This document shows positions 1 to 5,992 of a stretch of 12,665 nt of DNA, one piece after another. The notes under the pieces were generated by a model, which saw only the letters and a program-made list of their open reading frames with translations, searched no databases and was not told the origin of the DNA. The position numbers and the translations under genes were made by a program. Position 1 is the first letter of the stretch. Every line of letters begins with the position of its first letter. The DNA comes from Thermoplasmatota archaeon (GTDB lineage: Archaea > Thermoplasmatota > Thermoplasmata > UBA10834): contig JAJISI010000025.1 of NCBI GenBank assembly GCA_022848805.1, positions 1-12,665 of the forward strand, given 5' to 3'.

Positions 1-1
1 G

Positions 2-538
2 CTGTGGGAGCGGATAGGTATGGCACCATTCGTCTCGACGGTCCTTCTCCCGAAGGCGGAGCTCTCGGAGGCTGCGACCCTGGAGGAGGAGGGGGAGAAA
101 CTGGTGGCGGCCCTAATGGAAGACATATCCGAGATACTGAAGGTCACCTCGATCAAACCTTCGAGGATCGTCCTCATGGTCGCCCCGAGATGGAAGCACG
201 ATATGGTATGCAGTGCCGTGGCCTCCGCCGATAAGAATATCGATATCGGGCGGTTGATAAAGGAGGCGATGAAGACGGCTCCTCAGGATGCCAGGAAGGA
301 GATACCACCTTTCGCGAAGGAGATTGCCACGGAAGTGTCCCGTACGCCTGTCGACAAAAGGAGAAATGTCTGTGTCACGACGGATGAACTGGAGACGCTC
401 GGACGCGCGAAACGGTTCTTCTCAGACCAGTTCGGATGCGAGGTACATGCCTTCTCAGCTGATGATCCTGCGAAGGTCGACCCCAAGGGTCGTTCTAGAC
501 ATGCCCGGCCGGGAAGACCCGCAGTATATGTCGAGTGA
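2..538 (+). CDS. leuS: Leucyl-tRNA synthetase, C-terminal part (5' end outside window)
   Basis: This open frame runs in from the left edge and ends at TGA 536-538, giving 178 residues of a class I synthetase that is normally over 900 residues in archaea. The enzyme charges tRNA(Leu) in the cytoplasm. The fragment starts LWERIG, the usual end of the helical anticodon-binding domain (LAEELWE-type). It continues into the archaeal/eukaryotic-type C-terminal domain: the VMEDI-like stretch before the IKPSRIVLMVAP strand, then WKHDM, then the basic close GRSRHARPGRPAVYVE, which matches how archaeal LeuRS proteins end. The ATG at 20 is internal, because coding similarity continues upstream to base 2. 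What is known: in archaeal LeuRS this C-terminal domain contacts the tRNA long variable arm. Identification rests on recalled family pattern; I am confident of the family. Confidence 0.88.
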   Translation: MWERIGMAPFVSTVLLPKAELSEAATLEEEGEKLVAALMEDISEILKVTSIKPSRIVLMVAPRWKHDMVCSAVASADKNIDIGRLIKEAMKTAPQDARKEIPPFAKEIATEVSRTPVDKRRNVCVTTDELETLGRAKRFFSDQFGCEVHAFSADDPAKVDPKGRSRHARPGRPAVYVE

Positions 539-542
539 GATG

Positions 543-563
543 CGACCGACTGTTCAGTGGTCG
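543..563 (+). other. Short hairpin just behind leuS stop
   Basis: The arms CGACC and GGTCG, extended by ACT/AGT with one bulged G, can fold into a stem of about eight pairs around a four-base loop, five bases after the leuS stop. No T run follows, so it is not a classical archaeal T-tract terminator. It may protect or process the 3' end of the mRNA, or be chance. Confidence 0.3.
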
Positions 564-648
564 TCCCGGATGCGTCCTCCCGACCACCGATGTCCATCCC
601 GATATTTCCAGGCGCCCCGTCTCAGATGTGATAACGGGAGGCCAAAGC

Positions 649-657
649 ATTAAAACC
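649..657 (+). promoter_or_regulatory. TATA-like promoter of the EF-hand/RING-like/DUF835 gene
   Basis: ATTAAAACC lies about 40 bases before the ATG at 693 and is the only AT-rich box in this gap. With the usual archaeal spacing of about 25-27 bases to the start site, the transcript would begin near 680 and carry a leader of roughly 13 bases. This is consensus matching only. Confidence 0.45.
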
Positions 658-692
658 AGGCTAGCCAAATATCAGGTTCACTGGTCGACATA

Positions 693-2528
693 ATGCGATT
701 ACCCGTTTCCGTGTGTGCGTCGAGTATCTTCTTGTGCCTGATGTTGGCGTTGTCTGCGAACAGCGTCGCTCAAGGTGACGACCACGTGCCTGGAATGACC
801 GTCGAGACCACCATGAGCTTGACCAGCATTGGCGACCTTGAGGGGTCTGGCACTCTAAAGATAACCTTCAGCGGAGATGTAGCTAGTGAGTTGCGCCAGC
901 GCATTCTCTCTGAGTTCGATGCCGATTTCAACCAGCTTATGGATGGTGATGAGGCGAGGGACGCGCTCATCTCTCTATCGGACGCATTGAGCGGAAGAGC
1001 GTACTGGGGGGTCACTATGACTGTCGCAAACGACTTCCCAAACGTCACCGATGCAGAGGTATCGAACCTAGCGACGGGTCTCGTTTACACTGACTGGAAC
1101 TCGACGGAGGATCTGTCGTTCTCGATGGACCTCGGATGCAGCGGCCAGGGCATCTCCAAGGTCATTCTCATCACCGACTGTGCAGTCGATGCGTTCGTGG
1201 ATGCATTCAACGACACTGTGGATTACGCCTTCAGGGGATCGATGCACCTGAGCCATAGCGTGATGGCGTTTGGCGTCGGCAGCTTCACGTATCCCGAAGT
1301 GACCAACGGCTCGTTCCAGGAGGTAAGGACTCCTGCCGGAGTGCTCCTTTGGTACGAGTCGGATTTCGAGGTCGGAGGGACAGGCGCGCTCACGCGCGAG
1401 ACCATCACTTACGAGAACTTCACCGTGATGGAGAATCAGCAGATCGCGTTCGTGATATTGATCATAGGCACGCTGATGATCGCGCGGATGCCCAGGCGCA
1501 GATTCGAGAATTTCAAGAAGCTACATCCGAAGAGATACCGGAAGTACGCCCGACCGAAGATGTCAGTGAAGATATCGGCTATTGCACTGCTTGCGGCCGT
1601 CTGGTTGCTCTATCTGTTGCCCTACCTGTTCTCGTTCGTGTTGGACGGATTCCTGGTGTATTCATATTACTTCATGTTCCTGGTCCCGGCCGCCATCATC
1701 GCGGAGTACGGCTTCTCCCGATATATTTACGATAAATCCGCGCTCGATATCCCCGAGGAGGCGATCATCGAGGTGAAGCAAGCGTTCATCGAACTCGAGG
1801 AGGAGGACGAGACGCTCTGCAGCCTCTGCCACAAGCCTATAGATGTGGTCGAGGAGCTCCACCGGTGCGAGGAGTGCGGCACCGAGATGCATATAGAGTG
1901 CGCCGACCGCGCTCAGGCGTGCCCCGCATGCGCGGGGATACTCTTTCCTCAGGACACAAGGTCCATCGAGTGCAAGGTCTGCGGTGAATCGTTCCTCCAC
2001 TCGGGTAAGGACGACCCCTACTCGATCCAGTGCACGAGATGCGGTGCGTTCCAGGAAGAGGTGGAGGCATCTAAGAACTATATCGTGATCGATCATGACC
2101 CTATGATGGCGTATCGTATGATCCGGGCCATGGGCATCTCGGGCAGACCGGCCATGGTAATGACCTCAGAGTTCCCAGGGAAGACAAGGGCAGACAACGA
2201 GCTCGGGGATGAGGTCGATGTGAGATGGCTCTCGGACAGCACCACGGATATCGACAACGTCAACCCCAAGGATCTCGAGGGGGACGCCATGGAGACCGCT
2301 TCCACATTCCTCATGACGACCAAGAGGGCGGGCCTGATGGTCGACGGTCTAGATCTACTCATGGAGCTCAACGGATTCGAGAAGATAGTCGCTTTCATCA
2401 GGAGGTTGAACGACCTCGCCATGATACACGGGTCCAGCATCCTGCTGTTCTTGGACAAGTCCTCGATCGACGATGACCAGCTCAGGCAGATCAGCGACGA
2501 GTTCGACGAGGTGCACGACTACCTATAG
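693..2528 (+). CDS. Membrane sensor-like protein: EF-hand loop, RING/PHD-like zinc module, zinc ribbon, DUF835
   Basis: This is a 611-residue multidomain protein with no function I can name. Residues 5-25 look like a signal peptide. Residues 28-245 form an extracytoplasmic region with an EF-hand-like calcium loop at 76-87: D76, D78, N80, D84 and E87 sit at canonical positions 1, 3, 5, 9 and 12, behind an amphipathic helix. A transmembrane segment (about 249-266) is followed by a very basic stretch (267-291), a second hydrophobic segment (293-317) and a third (319-339), which puts the C-terminal half in the cytoplasm. Residues 376-413 hold eight zinc ligands, C376, C379, C392, C395, H400, C403, C410, C413 (C4-H-C3, RING/PHD-like). 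A ribbon follows with C427, C430, C447, C450. Residues about 460-611 match DUF835, with strands YIVIDHD and AGLMVDGLDLLM and a NGFEKIV helix. DUF835 is common in archaeal signalling proteins, but its biochemical role is not known to me. A role sensing the cell exterior is inference. Confidence 0.85.
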   Translation: MRLPVSVCASSIFLCLMLALSANSVAQGDDHVPGMTVETTMSLTSIGDLEGSGTLKITFSGDVASELRQRILSEFDADFNQLMDGDEARDALISLSDALSGRAYWGVTMTVANDFPNVTDAEVSNLATGLVYTDWNSTEDLSFSMDLGCSGQGISKVILITDCAVDAFVDAFNDTVDYAFRGSMHLSHSVMAFGVGSFTYPEVTNGSFQEVRTPAGVLLWYESDFEVGGTGALTRETITYENFTVMENQQIAFVILIIGTLMIARMPRRRFENFKKLHPKRYRKYARPKMSVKISAIALLAAVWLLYLLPYLFSFVLDGFLVYSYYFMFLVPAAIIAEYGFSRYIYDKSALDIPEEAIIEVKQAFIELEEEDETLCSLCHKPIDVVEELHRCEECGTEMHIECADRAQACPACAGILFPQDTRSIECKVCGESFLHSGKDDPYSIQCTRCGAFQEEVEASKNYIVIDHDPMMAYRMIRAMGISGRPAMVMTSEFPGKTRADNELGDEVDVRWLSDSTTDIDNVNPKDLEGDAMETASTFLMTTKRAGLMVDGLDLLMELNGFEKIVAFIRRLNDLAMIHGSSILLFLDKSSIDDDQLRQISDEFDEVHDYL

Positions 2529-3083
2529 CTGTCCGTACCCGCCGTTCCATCTTCGGAATAGGTCGTGTTCTTGGCCCACCGTGTCGAGTATCCTGCCTAC
2601 AATGAAATCTACTACGTCATCCACGCTCTTCGGCGAGGGATAGAATGCAGGGCAGGCCGGCATGATGACGGCCCCCGCCTCCGACAGCCGGAGCATGTTC
2701 TGAAGATGTATCGTCGATAGCGGGGTCTCCCTGGGCACGAGCACCAGCTTCCTCCGCTCCTTGAGCGCGACAGATGCCGTCCGCGTGATGAGGTTGTCTG
2801 CTATCCCATAGGAGATCTTCGAGAGGGTGGACATGCTGCACGGGACTATCACTAGGGCGTCGAACCTGAAGGATCCGGAAGCTGGCGGTGCCGAGAGTTC
2901 ATCGTTCTCGTAGTGGTGTTCCGCTTTGTCTTCGATCTCCCGCTTAGAGACGCCGAGCTCGCCCTGAGCCATGGCAGCCGCCTCAGCGGAGACCACCACG
3001 GTTGTCTCGTGCTCCAGGCATTCGAGCAGTCTCACGCCGTATCGGAGTCCCGACGCCCCTGTGATACCGACCACGGTGTGCAC
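2523..3083 (-). CDS. ubiX: Flavin prenyltransferase UbiX/Pad1 family
   Basis: UbiX joins dimethylallyl phosphate to reduced FMN, making the prenylated flavin needed by UbiD-type decarboxylases; it acts in the cytoplasm as a flavodoxin-like homododecamer. The 186-residue length is typical. Visible signatures in order: GITGASG at 6-12 (FMN phosphate loop), SAEA at 32-35, ASGSF at 68-72, PCSMSTLSKI at 81-90, SYGIADNLITRTASV at 91-105, the RKLVLVPRETPLS stretch at 111-123, and MPACPAFY at 141-148. The start is GTG (3083-3081); no other plausible start lies close by and the GITGASG loop begins at residue 6, as usual. No UbiD partner is in the window. What is known: archaea use this cofactor for UbiD-like enzymes, including anhydromevalonate phosphate decarboxylase of the modified mevalonate pathway. 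The gene is divergent from the ribosomal operon and convergent with the DUF835 gene. Confidence 0.93.
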   Translation of the reverse strand: MHTVVGITGASGLRYGVRLLECLEHETTVVVSAEAAAMAQGELGVSKREIEDKAEHHYENDELSAPPASGSFRFDALVIVPCSMSTLSKISYGIADNLITRTASVALKERRKLVLVPRETPLSTIHLQNMLRLSEAGAVIMPACPAFYPSPKSVDDVVDFIVGRILDTVGQEHDLFRRWNGGYGQL

Positions 3084-3105
3084 GAGCGCGGTTATGCGCG
3101 GCCAC

Positions 3106-3120
3106 TCAAAAAACCTTTTG
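3106..3120 (-). promoter_or_regulatory. Possible ubiX promoter
   Basis: Read on the minus strand, an A/T-rich stretch (AAAAGG followed by six Ts) is centred about 30 bases before the GTG start. That would give a nearly leaderless ubiX transcript. It is a poor TATA match and no Shine-Dalgarno-like sequence precedes the GTG, so the assignment is weak. Confidence 0.25.
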
Positions 3121-3185
3121 ACTGAGGAGATTCATTCAGCCAACCTGCAAGAAGCCTTGCCCTGGCTGGCGTGCGAGACGGCGCA

Positions 3186-3195
3186 TTTATATATA
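3186..3195 (+). promoter_or_regulatory. Strong TATA box of the eS19-eIF6 operon
   Basis: TTTATATATA is the best TATA box in the window, as expected for a ribosomal operon. The start site should fall near 3216-3220, leaving an mRNA leader of about 60 bases before the ATG at 3278. That is clearly longer than the leaders inferred for the other genes here. A G-rich GGGG stretch ends eight bases before the ATG and may act as a ribosome binding site. Confidence 0.7.
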
Positions 3196-3277
3196 GGTAG
3201 CATCTTATCCGCGATTTGTCCCTATTCTGGCAGCGGTCCAGATAGTCGACATGTGACACGTCATTTGGGGTAATTAG

Positions 3278-3733
3278 ATGCCGACAGCTTACGACGTACC
3301 CGCTGGGAAGCTCATACCGAGGATAGCGGAAGAGCTCAAGAAGATCGATACCATCAAACCGCCCGTGTGGGCCGCGTTCGTCAAGACGGGCAGGCATCGG
3401 GAGAAGAGTCCCATCGAGGAGGGCTGGTGGTTCGTCAGGTCCGCAGCCGTTCTCAGGAGGATCTATGTAGATGGGCCGATAGGGACGACGAGAATCGCGG
3501 CTTCCTTCGGCGGCAAGGCTGACAAAGGGTCGAAGCCAAGCAAGGCGGTCAGGGGTTCGCGTTCCATCGCACGGATAACATCCCAGCAGCTCGAGAAGAG
3601 CCAGCTGGTTAAGAAGGAGAAGGACGGTGGGCGGACCGTGACCGGAAAAGGAAGGAAGCTCATAGACAACATATCCACCCAGCTTCTCAAAGAGCTCGCA
3701 GCCGAGAACCCTGAGCTCACGAAGTACCTGTGA
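3278..3733 (+). CDS. rps19e: 30S ribosomal protein eS19
   Basis: This is a 151-residue archaeal/eukaryotic ribosomal protein of the small subunit head; bacteria lack it. Recognisable features: the N-terminal VPAGKLIPRIAEELK helix (7-21), the PPVWAAFVKTG segment (28-38), the RHREKSP-to-GWWFVRSAAVLRRIYVDGPIG core (40-70), the glycine/lysine-rich loop FGGKADKGSKPSKAVRGS (77-94), and the C-terminal wHTH-like half with ITSQQLEKSQLV and TGKGRKLIDNI (123-133). The length is normal for archaeal eS19. It is the first gene of a five-gene cluster of translation genes typical of archaea. Its TGA stop overlaps the GTG start of the next gene (GTGA), which suggests translational coupling. Confidence 0.96.
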   Translation: MPTAYDVPAGKLIPRIAEELKKIDTIKPPVWAAFVKTGRHREKSPIEEGWWFVRSAAVLRRIYVDGPIGTTRIAASFGGKADKGSKPSKAVRGSRSIARITSQQLEKSQLVKKEKDGGRTVTGKGRKLIDNISTQLLKELAAENPELTKYL

Positions 3734-4077
3734 GTGAATGGCATATGGTGAACGACAACGAGTTGGACACGCTTAGGCAGAAGAAGATGGTCGAGCTGCA
3801 GATGCGGGCACAGCAGGAGGCCGCTGCGCAGGAGCAGACGAAGCAGATGGACGCGCAGAAGGCCGGGGTGATGCGGCAGATACTCACACCCGAGGCGCGT
3901 GAGCGGCTCGCCAACATCAGGATGACGAGACCTGACGTGGTTGAGCAGGTCGAGAGCCAGTTGATAATGCTGGTGCAGTCGGGAAGGATACCCCAGCAGA
4001 TAGACGATTACACCCTCCGACAGATACTCCGCAAGGTGATGCCGACGAAGAGGGAGATCAAAATAGAGAGGAGATGA
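3730..4077 (+). CDS. PDCD5/TFAR19-family DNA-binding protein
   Basis: This is a small helical protein of 115 residues, related to human PDCD5 and to archaeal homologues such as MTH1615. The family pattern is clear: a charged, glutamine-rich N-terminal helix (LRQKKMVELQMRAQQEAAAQEQ), then MRQILTPEARERLANIRMTRPDVVEQVESQL and a C-terminal IDDYTLRQILRKVMP segment with a basic tail. What is known: archaeal members bind DNA non-specifically in vitro, and eukaryotic PDCD5 binds the chaperonin CCT; the cellular role in archaea is unsettled. Its regular place beside eS19 and eL39 suggests a link to translation or protein folding. The start is uncertain: GTG 3730 overlaps the eS19 stop, while ATG 3745 (MVNDNELD) gives 110 residues and better matches the usual family start. 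Neither has a good Shine-Dalgarno sequence. Confidence 0.93.
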   Translation: MSEWHMVNDNELDTLRQKKMVELQMRAQQEAAAQEQTKQMDAQKAGVMRQILTPEARERLANIRMTRPDVVEQVESQLIMLVQSGRIPQQIDDYTLRQILRKVMPTKREIKIERR

Positions 4078-4081
4078 CCGA

Positions 4082-4237
4082 ATGTCCAGACACAAACCAT
4101 ACGCCAGGAAACTCCGGTTGATGAAGGCCCTGAAGAGCAACAGGAGAGTCCCTGCCTGGGTCATGATGAGAACGGACAGGAAGTTTGTGCGCCATCCCAA
4201 GAGGAGGCACTGGCGCAGGACGAAGCTGAAGGTATGA
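4082..4237 (+). CDS. rpl39e: 50S ribosomal protein eL39
   Basis: This is a 51-residue, very basic protein that is easily missed because of its size. It begins MSRHKPYARKLRLMKALKSN and continues through RRVPAWVMMRT to the basic end RHWRRTKLKV. This is the eL39 pattern: a helix, then VPAWVMMRT, then an arginine/lysine-rich tail that lines the polypeptide exit tunnel region of the large subunit. GGAGATGA at 4070-4077, which contains the PDCD5 stop codon, is a good Shine-Dalgarno match four bases before the ATG. The gene sits between PDCD5 and eL31, the usual archaeal order, so it is certainly translated from the operon mRNA. Confidence 0.96.
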   Translation: MSRHKPYARKLRLMKALKSNRRVPAWVMMRTDRKFVRHPKRRHWRRTKLKV

Positions 4238-4247
4238 GGCGATAGTC

Positions 4248-4544
4248 ATGGTTGACGAATTGGAGAGGGTTTTCACCATTCCCCTGACGATCACGAAGCA
4301 GGTACCGAGAACCAAGCGTGCACCGAGGGCCATCAAGGAGATAAAGGATTACGTCAAGAGGCACATGGCCGAGAAGCCGACGCGTGGCGATGAAGACGAA
4401 GATACGAAGAGGGATATCTGGGTCGATTACAGGCTCAACGAGCACCTTTGGGCGAAAGGTATCGAGAACCCGCCCAGCAAGGTGCGCGTGAAGGCTATCA
4501 GATTCGAGGATGGACTTATAGAGGTCTCCCTCCCAGAGGACTGA
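4248..4544 (+). CDS. rpl31e: 50S ribosomal protein eL31
   Basis: This is a 98-residue large-subunit protein located near the tunnel exit, found in archaea and eukaryotes. It shows the family features: an ERVFTIPL strand near the N-terminus, KRAPRAIKEIKDYVKRHM helix (23-40), the IWVDYRLNEHLWAKGIENPP core (57-76), and the final strands KVRVKAIRFEDGLIEVSLP. The acidic GDEDEDTKRD insert before IWVDY is a charged loop, not a sign of damage. It starts ten bases after the eL39 stop, with GAGGCGAT ahead of the ATG as a likely ribosome binding site. eIF6 begins 20 bases downstream. Confidence 0.96.
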   Translation: MVDELERVFTIPLTITKQVPRTKRAPRAIKEIKDYVKRHMAEKPTRGDEDEDTKRDIWVDYRLNEHLWAKGIENPPSKVRVKAIRFEDGLIEVSLPED

Positions 4545-4564
4545 GTTTTGCGAGGTGTGGCCGT

Positions 4565-5224
4565 ATGCTTAGGCTGGGCAGTCTAGACGGCAATCCATAC
4601 ATCGGCGTGTACTGCGCAACCAGCGAGAATCACGTTTTGGTGTCGGAGCCCGTTCAGACGCGCGTGGTGGAGGATCTGTCAGAGGTGCTCGGAGTCGATG
4701 TGATACTAACGACAGTGGCAGGTTCGTCCGTGGTCGGGTCACTCGCGGCGATGAACTCGAACGGAATCGTGCTCTCGAACTTGGCTGAGGAGCACGAGGT
4801 CAGTAGGATGCCGTCCTCGCTGAATGTTGGTTTCATGCCCGAGAAGGTGAACGCGGCAGGCAACAACATCCTGGTGAACGACAAGGCGGCTTGCGTGCAT
4901 CCCGGAGCCTCACGAGGCACGGTGGGCATGCTTGAGGATGTTCTCGACGTGGAGGTTCAGAAACGATCGGTCGCAGGGCTCGACACGGTTGGATCGGTCT
5001 GCATCGTCACGTCGAAGGGCATGCTCTGTCCGCCTCGAACGTCCGAGGAGGAGCTCAAGGATCTGTCTGAATTCTTCAAGGTTCCAGCATCCGCGGCCAC
5101 CCTGAACTACGGCACGGGGTTCATAGGCGCGTGCGTCGTGGCGAACAGCAGGGGTGCGTATGTCGGTTCGAGGTCGACTCCTATCGAACTCGGCAAGGTG
5201 GAAGACGGCCTTGGTCTCTACTAG
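4565..5224 (+). CDS. eif6: Translation initiation factor 6 (aIF6/eIF6)
   Basis: eIF6 binds the large ribosomal subunit and blocks premature joining to the small subunit. The protein is 219 residues, the normal archaeal length, with the pseudo-fivefold repeats of the family: MLRLGSLDGNPYIGVYC at the start, VVGSLAAMNSNGIVLSN (about 58-74), LNVGFMPEKVNAAGNNILVN (86-105), VCIVTSKGMLCPP (about 163-175), and a final LNYGTGFIGACVVANSRGAYVG unit. The frame is open further upstream, but ATG 4565 is preceded by GAGGTG at 4552-4557 with a seven-base spacer, and protein similarity starts there, so this is the start. It closes the translation cluster; the next gene converges with a gap of only six bases (5225-5230). 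Confidence 0.96.
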   Translation: MLRLGSLDGNPYIGVYCATSENHVLVSEPVQTRVVEDLSEVLGVDVILTTVAGSSVVGSLAAMNSNGIVLSNLAEEHEVSRMPSSLNVGFMPEKVNAAGNNILVNDKAACVHPGASRGTVGMLEDVLDVEVQKRSVAGLDTVGSVCIVTSKGMLCPPRTSEEELKDLSEFFKVPASAATLNYGTGFIGACVVANSRGAYVGSRSTPIELGKVEDGLGLY

Positions 5225-5230
5225 GATGCC

Positions 5231-5872
5231 CTACTCGGAGAATACCCAGAACTCTGTACCCGACTCAGGGAGGTCCTCCGCGGCGAAGTCTATCTCGTTC
5301 CCTACCTTCACGACCCTACTGTCGTCGATAAGCGCAAGAAAATCCTGAAGGGGGCGTATCGAGAGTGAGAGACCCTGGGTTCTGTAGTGCATCGGCACGG
5401 CGATTCTCGGGCATATCTTGTCGATGACACGCAGGGCCGTCTCGGGCCCGATGGTGAATACATCCCCCACCGGTACGAACAATATGTCCACCCCTCTGAG
5501 GTGCTCGGCGGTCGAGTCATCGACGGCATGTCCGAGGTCGCCGAGGTGACATAAGGAGACCCCGTCCAACTCGAACTTGAACAGGGTGATCTTCCCCCGC
5601 TTCCTGCCACCCTGGTCGTCATGATAAGCCTCGAACCCCTCGATTCTGACTCCCTTATCGAAAGTCATGACTGGTTCAGTCACGACCACGGCATCTGGAC
5701 CCTTGACCAATCTCGAGCAGTTGTGGTCGAAGTGATCGTGCGACACCAGGACGACATCAGCCGTAACCTTTGGAGGCTTGATCCCGATCGACCTGCCGTC
5801 GTGAGGGTCCGTCACAACCACCGTGCTGCCGGCGATTTCGAAGCAGGCATGACCGTGCCATCGTATGTGCAA
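5231..5872 (-). CDS. MBL-fold metal-dependent hydrolase (UlaG/UPF0173-like)
   Basis: This is a 213-residue metallo-beta-lactamase-fold protein without signal peptide or membrane segment. The motif SHDHFDHN supplies H45, H47, D49 and H50; H84, H109 with LGD112, and H162 in the PMHY segment complete a two-metal site of the UlaG/UPF0173 type. The start HIRWHGHACFEI and the VPVGDVFTIGPETA stretch are typical of that group. The substrate cannot be told from sequence. The start is TTG 5872: it lies nine bases behind GGAGGT (5887-5882) and gives the normal family N-terminus. The frame stays open to an ATG at 5956, but that longer version would translate through the likely promoter at 5913-5920. The gene stands alone on the minus strand, ending six bases from the eIF6 stop. 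Confidence 0.85.
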   Translation of the reverse strand: MHIRWHGHACFEIAGSTVVVTDPHDGRSIGIKPPKVTADVVLVSHDHFDHNCSRLVKGPDAVVVTEPVMTFDKGVRIEGFEAYHDDQGGRKRGKITLFKFELDGVSLCHLGDLGHAVDDSTAEHLRGVDILFVPVGDVFTIGPETALRVIDKICPRIAVPMHYRTQGLSLSIRPLQDFLALIDDSRVVKVGNEIDFAAEDLPESGTEFWVFSE

Positions 5873-5912
5873 TCCCCTAGTACCTCCCGGAAATCTGCTA
5901 AGAGCGACACCG

Positions 5913-5920
5913 ATACTTAA
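5913..5920 (-). promoter_or_regulatory. TATA-like promoter of the MBL-fold gene
   Basis: TTAAGTAT on the minus strand lies about 45 bases before the TTG start at 5872. The start site is expected near 5891, giving an 18-20 base leader that contains GGGAGGTAC, an excellent ribosome binding site. This box supports the shorter start of the hydrolase gene. Confidence 0.5.
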
Positions 5921-5992
5921 CACAGACGGTATGCGCCAGAAGTGAAAGAGAATCAAGCAGCTGTGAGCCGACCGTGTTCCCGAGTGCGACGT

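Noticed and set aside
1662..2096. Minus-strand open frame of 144 codons opposite the zinc-binding part of the DUF835 protein
   Set aside because: The opposite strand carries clear zinc ligands and domain continuity; this frame has none.
3463..4200. Minus-strand open frame of 245 codons opposite eS19, PDCD5 and eL39
   Set aside because: It is antisense to three firmly identified genes and its leucine/arginine/histidine-rich product is the expected shadow of GC-biased coding DNA.
4448..4564. Upstream extension of the eIF6 frame into eL31
   Set aside because: The first 39 residues are out of frame eL31 coding sequence; a Shine-Dalgarno sequence and family similarity set the start at 4565.
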